Source: Chrysochromulina parva
Lineage: Eukaryota > Haptophyta > Prymnesiales > Chrysochromulinaceae
Direction of reading: 5' to 3'
Length of the DNA stretch: 23,215 nt
NCBI GenBank assembly: GCA_002887195.1
Contig: PJAB01000601.1
Coordinates: 1 to 23,215 of the forward strand
Shown here: piece after piece, positions 1 to 9,300 of the stretch
Layout of the letters: every line of letters starts with the position of its first letter
How positions within the stretch are numbered: the stretch's first letter is position 1
Made by a program: the position numbers and the translations under genes
Notes under the pieces: model-generated
The model's input: only the letters and a program-made list of their open reading frames with translations
The model's database searches: none
What the model was told of the DNA's origin: nothing

Positions 1-300
1 CTCCTCCTCTTCCTCCTCCCCCTCCTCCTCCTCCTCCTCTTCCTCCTCCTCCTCCTCCTCCTCCTCTTCCTCCTCCTCCTCCTCTTCCTTTTCTTCCTCC
101 TCCTTTGCTTCCTTCTCCTCCTTCGCCTTCTCGTGCGCTTCCGGCGGGTCCTCTGCCACCAATACAGCCAATGCCCCCGCCACAATACGCCTCGCTGCGG
201 CCGCCGCCACCTCTTCGGCGTCGCCCTCCTCGCCCTCCTTGCCACCCTCGTCGTCCTCGTCGTCCTCGTCATCCTCGTCGTCCGCCTCGCCCTCCTCACC
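1..300 (-). repeat. Acidic low-complexity tract, Glu-rich (GAG/GAA)n and Asp-Asp-Glu repeats
   Basis: Bases 1-117 are a nearly pure CTC/TTC trinucleotide array. In frame on the minus strand it encodes about 39 residues, almost all Glu. Bases 241-285 encode repeats of Glu-Asp-Asp. The frame stays open to the window edge, so the protein continues. The array is slippage-prone and could also be an assembly-collapse site. Confidence 0.9.
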
Positions 301-3300
301 CTCCTCGTTCATCGTGAGGATCTCCGAGGTCTCGACCTCGCCCTCGTGGAACCACCATGTGTCGCCATCGGCAAAGCGCACCAGATACGGCACTTCGCTT
401 CCATCGTCGTGCTCGAGCTTGCCTGGCTGCCCTATCCAACGCTCCGCCTCGTCGTCGCGTGTCGCCACCACGACGACCGTGTCGCCCGGCTCGGGGCGCT
501 CCCCAGCCTTGCGGCTGCGAGCCTCGCCTGCCTCCTCGTCGATCGCGTCGAGCTGGTTGCACACCTTGAGCATCGCCTCACCCTTGAGCGTCTCGCGCAC
601 CTTGCCCACCATGGCGCTCGTCACCTGGCTCACGTCGAAGCTGCTCAACAGCTTCGGATCTCGCAGCACCCTGAGCACCTTGCGCGCACTGCTCTGCGCC
701 GCCGCGAGTGAGATCGCCACACGCTCGTCGCCCTTGGACCTATGGAGCACCCACAGGAGTGCCTCGTGCGTGAGCGTGGCGCCCAGGTCCTTGGCCGCCT
801 GTGCCACCGAGTGCATGAGCGCGAGCGAGAAGGGCGAGTCCGCACTCGAATCATCGAGCTGCTTCGTGATGGCCGCGAGTTGCTCCTTCGCCTTCTTGGC
901 TGCGGTGCGCTTCGCGATGAGGCCGCTCTTGGTGCGGTAGAGCTCGCTCACGAGATTCGCCCACTTGTGCCACGAGGTGAGCAGGTACGAGTGCTGGATC
1001 GTCGAGTGGTGGATGCCCTCGATCAGCTGACTGAATTTGGTCCACTCGGCCTCGGTGACATCGGGCGCCGGCTTGATAGTCTCGGAGGCCGTGTCATTGA
1101 CCGCCTCGCGAATCTTGCCAACGAGCTCGTTGAAGATCTTGCTCGCCTCCTCGATGATCTCGCTTGTGCTCCGCGTCTCCCCCTGGGAGCCGCCCGACTG
1201 GAGCATCAACGGCTTTGAGATCCAGATGGTCGCCTTGAGCAGCGAGGTGGCCGCGTTCTGTGCGGCATGCGATTCCGACGCGCGCCCCTGCGGCGACATG
1301 ATCATCGCCATGTGCCCGGGCACTTCGCTGCTCGAGTACGTGAAGTCACTGTTCCGGATCGAGTCTTGCAGGGTAGGCACGGCCTTGACTGCGTCCTTCA
1401 ACCCCTGGTCCATCAGGCTCACGAACTTCTTGAGCGTGTTCGCCTGCTCTTGCAGCCGGACGACCTCCTGGTCCTCTTCCACCTTGTCGGCTACCGTGGT
1501 GGGATCGAGCGCCTCGAATTTACCCGCCATGAGCAACGCGCCCCTGAGGTCATCCTCGATCGTATGCATGCCGTGCAGATCGCACAGGCACTCGCATGCC
1601 GCCTGCATCACCGGCGTGCATGCATTCTGCTCGCGCGCGATCGACTCCTCCGCCGACACAGCCTCAAAGTTGACTAGTGCCGTCACCCACTCGCGCAACG
1701 CGGTCGCGAGCACCGATTGCTCTGATTGCACTCTGAGTGCGTCTGAAGGAAGCGCCGTCGTGAGCGGATCGGACGAGCGGCCGCCGCTCAGAAACTTGCG
1801 AAGCCGTGCGCGCGCCGTCGGCGGCACGTGCATCTTGTTGAAGCCGAGCAGCCGCTCGCGGAACGCCTCCGCACCACGCGCCATGAGCCGCGTCTGCACC
1901 GCTGACACGTCGGCTTTGAGGCTGAAGAGGACTCCCACAGCCTCGAGGCTCTCTCGAAGATCGACGCTCAGCTCGGCGTTCGGCGCATCGGACGCGGTGC
2001 GAAGCTGCTCGAGGCTGGCCGCATCGATCGCCCTCAGCTTCTCGCGCGCCTCCTCGACGGCCTTCTCGACTGCGGCGAGGTCGGCGCGCAGCTTGGGCGG
2101 CAGATCGGCATCTTGCTCAGTGGTGAACTCCTCAAACTCGCGCAGCCGCATGTGCTTGATCAGCTGCGCCGTGCAGCGCTCGAGCCGCGCGACGACGCCC
2201 TTACGCAGCCTCTTCTCGAGCGTGATGAGCTGCTTGCGCTCCTTCTCGATCAGTTTCGTCAGCTCGAGCTGGTGCTTGTTCTCCTGCTGCTTGTCGTTAA
2301 GGGCCGTCTGGCACCGGTAGGCGAGCTTCATGTGCTGCTTGCCGTCGCGCGTGATGGTGGATCCATCCATATGCAGCAGCACCACCGCATCCTTCTCCTC
2401 GTTCACCTCAAACAAGTGGCGCAGCTGCTCACGCCGCAGCGCGTGCGTGAAGGGCAACGAGAGCCAGGGCATATGGCGGAAGCTCGTGGCGAACTCGGAG
2501 GGCGTCTGCGCCGCCGTTAGATAGATGACCTCGAAGAGACCCGTCGATTGCTCTTCGCACCCAAAGTGGGAGTACGCCTGCTGCATCGCGCGCATGAGCT
2601 CCTCGTCCTTCGTCTTCCCCTCAAAGTAGAGGACGAGGCTCTTATTGGACAGGTGCTCGCGGCTCACCTGATGAAGAATGCAATCAGAGGTCATCAGAGG
2701 CCATCAGAGGCCATCATGCGCTCGCGGCTCACCTTGCCCAGCCGGTTGGACACGTACGCCTCGCCCAGCTTCTCCTGCATGAAGCCCGCCACGCACTCGG
2801 GCCGCACCTTGAAGTGCTCCTTGCCCTCGAGGAGTTGCATCCACGCATTCTGACGCCATAACGTGGCGAGGTTCTGCGCGCACAGCTGGTCGAACTGAAC
2901 GCGCTCAGTGCGCATGCTGTTGATCGTGAGCCACGCGGCCACGTCCTGAAGCAGCTGGCCCTGGGGCGTGGAGTGCGAGACGACGCGCGAGACGACGGCG
3001 ACCGAGGGGATGGAGGCGGCCGTTGAGGGGGCGGAGGCGGCCGCCGACGGTGCAGCCTCGAACATGGGATCCTTGGCACCGCCGCCGTCGACACCGCCGC
3101 CGTGGACATCGCCGCCGTCGACACCGCCGCTGCTGCCGCTGCCGGCGCCGGCGGGCCTTGCCTTGCCTTGCCTTGCCTTGCTGAGCTGCCGTTTCATGAG
3201 CTGCTGCACCTCGGGGATGACGAGCATCGTGATCGTCTGCCCCTTGGCGATGCCGCGCATACGGTACGCACCCTGCGCGATGATGAGGGACGCAATCAGA

Positions 3301-6300
3301 CGCAATCAGAGGCGATCGGTCGTATGCGCTCACCAAGGTCCCGGCGCGAGGTCACGGAACACCATGAGGGCCAATCAACGGTCATCAGCGGCCCTCACCT
3401 GCGCGAGGTCACGGAACACCATGTCCTTTCCGAGCGTGAGGGCCGCAGCCGCGTTGAGCGTATGTTTGATGTCCATGCCCGTCGTGTGGATCTGGTCGTA
3501 GAAGGCGAAGCGGTTCTCGACGGCGATGCCGCACTGTGAAAGCTTGAGCACGCGCCCAGTCGCCTTGACCAGGATCACCTTCTCGTCGCTCTCATCGAGG
3601 AAGACGACGCCCTCGCACCTGATAAGGGAGGCACGCGCTCGCCATCAGAGGCCATCAAGGACCATCAAGGACCATCAAAGACCATCAGGGGATCGCAATC
3701 TCAATCGCAATCTCGCACCAGCGACCCAAGCCCAGATCGAGCAGCCGTTGCGCGACGCCCTTGTTGCCCAGGCCGGTGATGAGCGCGCCCGTGTCGATGA
3801 GCGCATGGAAGCGCGGCTCCGCATTCGCGACCCGCTCAAGGAGCGAATCGACGGTCCAACCGCTCTCGACGAACTCGACGCACATGCACAGCTCGTCCGT
3901 GAGCACGTGAAGCATCTGCCCATCCGAGCCCTCCTCGTACCTAATTAGGGAGGCACTCGCATGCAATCAGGGGCAGTCCGAGGCCATCAGAGGCCCATCG
4001 GAGGCCCTCGGGGCCCTCCACATACCCACAGCGCCCGAGGTCGAGTGGGAGCAGGTCGGATGGCGTGCCGCTGAAGCCCACGCGCGAGGGGAAGAGCATC
4101 GCGCCGCCGAGCTCCTGCCCCGAGGCTGAGAGCTTAATGTGCTGGTGCTGCGTGTAGGTCGGGAAGACGACCTGCTCTAAATACCAATGGATGGCCATCG
4201 GTAGCTTGCGCAGCAGCTCGAAGAGGCGGGTCACCTGCTCCTCGTTGCTCTGCTTGAGCAGCCAGAGAGGGACGACAAGATCATCCTCGGGTACCGCGTC
4301 GCGCGTCGTACCGGGCGGTCCGTCCTCCTCCTCGTTGTTCGAGCTGCGCGTGGCCGCCGCCGTGCGCTTGTGGTCGATCTCCTTTGTGCTCCCCTTGATG
4401 CGCCCGCCCGCCTGCTCCACCCACGTGTTGTACATGAGGGACGAAACTCGCAGCCGGTAAGGGCCCGCCTCGGCCTCGAAATTGGAGCGGAGCAACGGCA
4501 TCAGGTCCTCCTCAAAGTCGGAGCGGCGCAGCCCCTCGTACCTGATGAGGCAGGTACTCACACGCAATCAGAGGCCTTCAGGGCTCATACAGACCCTTAT
4601 CAGGGGCCAGCACAGCACAGCCAGCACAGGCAGCCGCCCCTCGTACCGGTAGGCGAGCACCGTGAGGCCGATGATGATGTCCGGGTGCGCGAACTCAGAC
4701 GCTGTCGAGGGTACGTCCTTGCCGACGAAGGGGATCGCGAGCTTCAGGCGAGATCGCGGCGTGTGGGGATCGAGCTTCTGCTGCTTCTGCATCTCGCTCA
4801 TCGAGAGCAGTCCAAACGACACTCGATCAATCTTCTGCAGGCAGTGGGGCAAGAAAGTGTTGAGCCATTCCTCGGTCAGGTTGATCAGCTGCATCGCCTT
4901 CGTCGTGAGCTCGTTGAGCTTGAGCTTCAAATTGAGCAGCGCATGCAGCCGCAGCTGCGCGTATGCGGCCGTGCCCTTGGCTGGTGACGTGTACTGCACC
5001 CCGCGTATCTTACCGGTAATGCCGCTGCTCGGCGCCGCATCGGGCGCCTCGACCGAGGACGCGCCACTTGCCTTGCGTGCGCGGGCGAGTGCCCCTTGAT
5101 TGCGCGTGGCGCTCGTGACCAACGGGTCGGCGCTCAACTCGGCGCTCATCTCGGCCTCTTGTGCGGCGACCGCCTCCTCGACGGCCTCGCCCCAATCGAG
5201 CCCAATGAGCGGCGTGTAGTCGTGCGTGATGTAGGCGAGCATGTGCTCGGACTGCAGCCCGCTCACATGGTTGGCCTCGAGCCACAGAAGCATCCACTGC
5301 GCCATCGGGAGCATCATCGAGCGCTTGTACCACTCCTCGTTGAGCAGCGTCAGGTGCGGCGAGCGCTGGAGCGTGTGCTCCGCGTAGCCCTGCTCGATGA
5401 CACCGTTGAGCTGCGCGAACGAGATCGAGCGAGATCGAACGAGATCGATCAGAGGGGAATCGAGGGCACACACTGATGAGGGAGATCCAGGGAGATCGAG
5501 ATCGCACCTCTTCGAGGATCGACCTGGCGCGCGCCGACTGCTCAAAGTTGACCGACATCGACTTGCGTTCGGCGTAGAAGACGGCATCGCAGCAATGGAT
5601 CGCACACTGCCAGCGCTGCGGGCTCACGTCGAGAGCGTGCTTCTTGCCGATTGGGAAGTTGAGCTCGCTTTTGAGGGGATGCAGCAGCAGGTCCACCTCA
5701 TCCATAATGAGGCACGAGGAGCGGTACACTGTGATCACCTCGAGCAGGGCGCGCAGATCCACCTCCATGCTCGGGTGCTGCTTGCGCCGTGTGTCACGCA
5801 GCACATCCATCTTCTCGAGCAGCTTGAGCTGGATGGACTTGACGGTGGAGGCGGTGCACAGCACGACGCCGCGGTTACGGCGCGCCTCGATGAGCTTCTC
5901 GACGGTGCCCCATCCGAGCTCACTTGAGCGTTCGAAGACGAGCGTGAACACGCGCTTGCGCATGATCGCCGAGAAGGTGGCGCGCAGCGTCGCCTTCGAT
6001 TGCTCGAGGAGCGCCTGCGGCATCGTCTGGAGCACGAGCATCTCGCCGTCGCCGAGCATGAGCGCGAGCATAGGGCCAACCACCGTCGTCTTGCCGCCGC
6101 CCATGAGCATTTGCTTGACGAGCGGCTGCCCCTTGCGTACCGCGCCCACAAACTCCTGGATCAAGTGTACCTGCGTCTGGCGCAGCAGGATGTTGTGCGT
6201 GAACTCGAAGAGCAGGAATCGCGGGTCGTACTGCAGGCGCATGCCCTCGGACGACAACGCGCCATCCGCAGCGCTCGGCGGGCTCGACGCCTCGACGTAG

Positions 6301-9300
6301 TAGCGGCGTGCGAGCAGCTGGTCGGCGAGCGTCGCGCTCTTGAGCATCAGCGCCGAGATGAGCTGCTCGGTCGCACCGGCCGTGAGCGCCGCCGACGACT
6401 CGTGCGCCGCCGTCTCGAGCAGCTTGAGCAGCCCACGCGCTTCGCTCATGCACCGGTTGATCTGGCCCACGCGATTCGCATGCAGGATCACCGCGACCGC
6501 TAGGTCGAGCAACTCATCCGCCTCCTTCTCGCTCACGTACGGGTTGGCCGAGCGCAGGTCAGACACGCCCGTCGAGGAGACGAGTAAGCAGAAGAGGTAC
6601 TCTGTGCTCACACTCGCCTCTTGGCCGGCGAGCTGACGAAGCTGAAACGTGCGACGGCGCAGCTCGTCGTGTGACGAACCCTCGAGTGGCACGGCCGTTG
6701 CGCGCTTGACCAAGATGGGCAACGCATCGCGCACCACGGCCGCGTCCTTGTCGCGCAGCTCGGCGAGCTCGGCGAGGAGCGCACGCACCTGGGCGGTCAT
6801 CAGAGGCCATCAGAGGTCGTCAGAGGTCATCAGAGGTCATCAGAGGTCATCAAGCGGTGAGCGCAAGCACCTGGGCGGTCGCCTCGGTGCGCGCGCCGCC
6901 ATCCGCGCCGCGCACAACAGCCTCGGCGTCGCGAAGGAAGAGGCATCGGGGCGCCGTCGCGCCGTTACTCTTCTTGGCGAAGACTTCGGTGTCGGCGGCG
7001 AGCCGGCTGAGCATATCGATTGCGACCTTTGAACGAGCCTCTGGGTGCTGCGACACGTCAAAGCCGAGCGCCGAGCTCACCTCGGGCTCGCCGAGCTCCG
7101 ATCTCGCGAGCCGCGTGACGAAACGCTCGAGCCCGAGCGCCTGCAACGGCGCCGAGCAGAAGTGGAGCATCTCTTCCTCGGTCGTACTCGGCGGCAGCTC
7201 GCGCCGGGTGAACGGATCGACGGGCGGCTTGCGCTCCTTGCGAGCGAGCTTGAGGAGGTCTTCAAACGCCTCGGGAGAGATCAGATGTCCATTCGGCAGC
7301 TTCATCACCTGAGGACGGGGGCAATCAGTGGTTATCAGCAGAGGCCATCATGCCAGCTTGACGAGATCCGGTGCAAGAGTCTCTCACCGTCTCGCCCTCT
7401 TCAAAGTCGCACAGCGTGATCGGGCACGCCTCATTGAAGCCCGACCCTTTGAAGTACTTGAGGCTCGAGCAGCTGTTCACGGGGCGCACTTGGCGCGACT
7501 GACACGAGAGGTCGGTCACCGACGAGCGCTGCAAGGCGTCTTGCCCGAGCAGCACGCCATGGAAGACGCTCTCGCGCATCGTCTCGAGAAGCGCTTGTTC
7601 TCTGTCGCTGAGCTCCTCGCACACGCTGCCGTCCTTATGCATCTGGCGTAGCAGCCGCAGCTGCTCGAGGTGCTCAATCTCCTCGCTCGTCTGCTCCTCT
7701 ACTTCTTTGGCCACGCTGTCGAGGTCGTACGTTCCGCCGCTGCCGCCGCCGCCGCCGCCATAGCTGCCGCCATAGCTGCCGCCGACGCCCCCATAGCCGC
7801 TGCCGCTTCCGCCGCCGCCGCCGCCGGGGCGGCTGGGACCGTAAGTGATCGGCAATGAGGGGCCGATAATCTCGATCTCGCCACCGAAAGTGACGCCGCC
7901 GCCCCCGCGCGCTCCTCCTCCGCCGCCCCCATAGCCGCCGCCGCCGCCCCCATAGCCGCCGCCGCCGCCGCCGTAGTAGCCGCCGTAGGATCCCCACATG
8001 CGCTCCTGGGCAAGAGCGTCGACGCGCCGCCGCCGAATGACGCGCATCACCTCCGCCTTTGCGGGCGAGGGTGCCTCGGCGACGACGAGCTGAACCTCGT
8101 TTAAAATCGCGCGCAGGAGCGTCGCTAGAGGAGTCCGTGGCTCTTCGGGTGTCGCCACACCGCAGAAGACGTCGCGCCGCTTGGTGACGCGATCGTCGAC
8201 GAATTTGGGCAGGAGCACACCGAGAGAGGGGCAGCGCGCCATCGAGAGGCAGATCGAATTGAGCAACGAGGGTTCGTCAAACTCGAGGAAGGAGAGGAGC
8301 ATGGTCGCGAAGCTCGTGGAGCACGAGACGCTCGAGTGGAAGCCTGCAAACAGGCCGGGCCGGCACTTGGTCGCGTCCGTGAAGAGGCAGTGGAGTGTGA
8401 GGAAACCACCCGCCGGTAGCGAGAACTTGCGGTTCGACGGTGGGTTCTTTTCGTTCAGGGTGCCGAGAAGCTCAAGCATGCCCTCGAGGTAAAAGGAGCG
8501 CTCAAACTTGAAGTTCATAATGAGGTCCTCAAGCAGTGTCTCGAGCTCCTGAGGATGAAGGATACGACCAGAGGCGATCAGTGGCGATCAGTGGCGACCA
8601 GAGGCGATCAGAGGCGATCAGAGGCGATCAGAGGCGATCAGTGGCGATCAGTGGCGATCGGCGGCGATCGGAGGCACTCACCTCAGGCGTCGCATGCAGC
8701 ACGGTCGGATGCCACTTGTACACCCAACTGCTCCGGCTCTCTGCCGCGCGCTTGGGCAGCTCGATGGAACACGAGGGCACGGGTGTCATCGGCAGCGCGC
8801 CGCTCAGGCTGCCGTCCAGGCTGCGCGCATGCACGACGCGAGCGCGCAGCGCGGCACGCCGGTTCTTGCACATGGTCACGCCGAGTGCCGTGTAATTCTC
8901 CGGTGTGTATCGCTTGTCGGCCACGTCGCAAATGCACTTCTTGAGGAGAGTGAGCTCCTCTTCGGGCGCCAGCAGGCAGTCCGCCGAAACATGCTCGAGG
9001 CGCAACAGGTAGCCCGCCATCTCGCGCGACAAGTCCCAAGGCAGCTTCAGGGGTGCATCTAGCATGACGAGCGAGATCTTGAGACGAGCGGCGAAGGCGT
9101 CCGGATGCTTATCAGGGGACACCTTGGAGCATGTCGTAAATGCAAGGATCTCCGCTTCCTCCTTGGTGAGCGCCGAGTCAGTCCCCACCGTGTCCACCAG
9201 GCGCACGACCGCCTTGTACTGCCGATTGAGGTAGCGGAGCAGCAGCAGGTAAAGCGCCGAGGCGAGCGTGGTCGAGTACAAGAAGGAGAGCGACACGTGC

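Larger units (their letters stand above)
3255..6150 (-). other. SF2-helicase-like ATPase (DUF3638/DUF3645 core), exons 4-9
   Basis: Walker A is MGGGKTTVVGP (Gly-Gly-Gly-Lys-Thr-Thr, about residues 3349-3354, Lys codon 6090-6092). Walker B is DEVD (residues 3482-3485, bases 5691-5702) followed by LLLHPLKSELNFPIG. The second RecA-like half includes ALIDTGALITGLGN, GVVFLDESDEKVILV, DQIHTTGMDIKH (motif V type) and FRDLAQ-GAYRMRGIAKGQT (motif VI type with arginines). GFSGTPSDLLPLDLGRCG lies between the halves. All key residues are intact, so ATP hydrolysis is likely. Whether it moves on nucleic acid or remodels proteins cannot be told. Intron 8 cuts motif VI between Gln and Gly. Confidence 0.82.

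Noticed and set aside
8569..8678. Regular repeats resembling a CRISPR array
   Set aside because: Units are 10 bp and head-to-tail with no spacers, and they lie inside a GT-AG intron of a eukaryotic gene.
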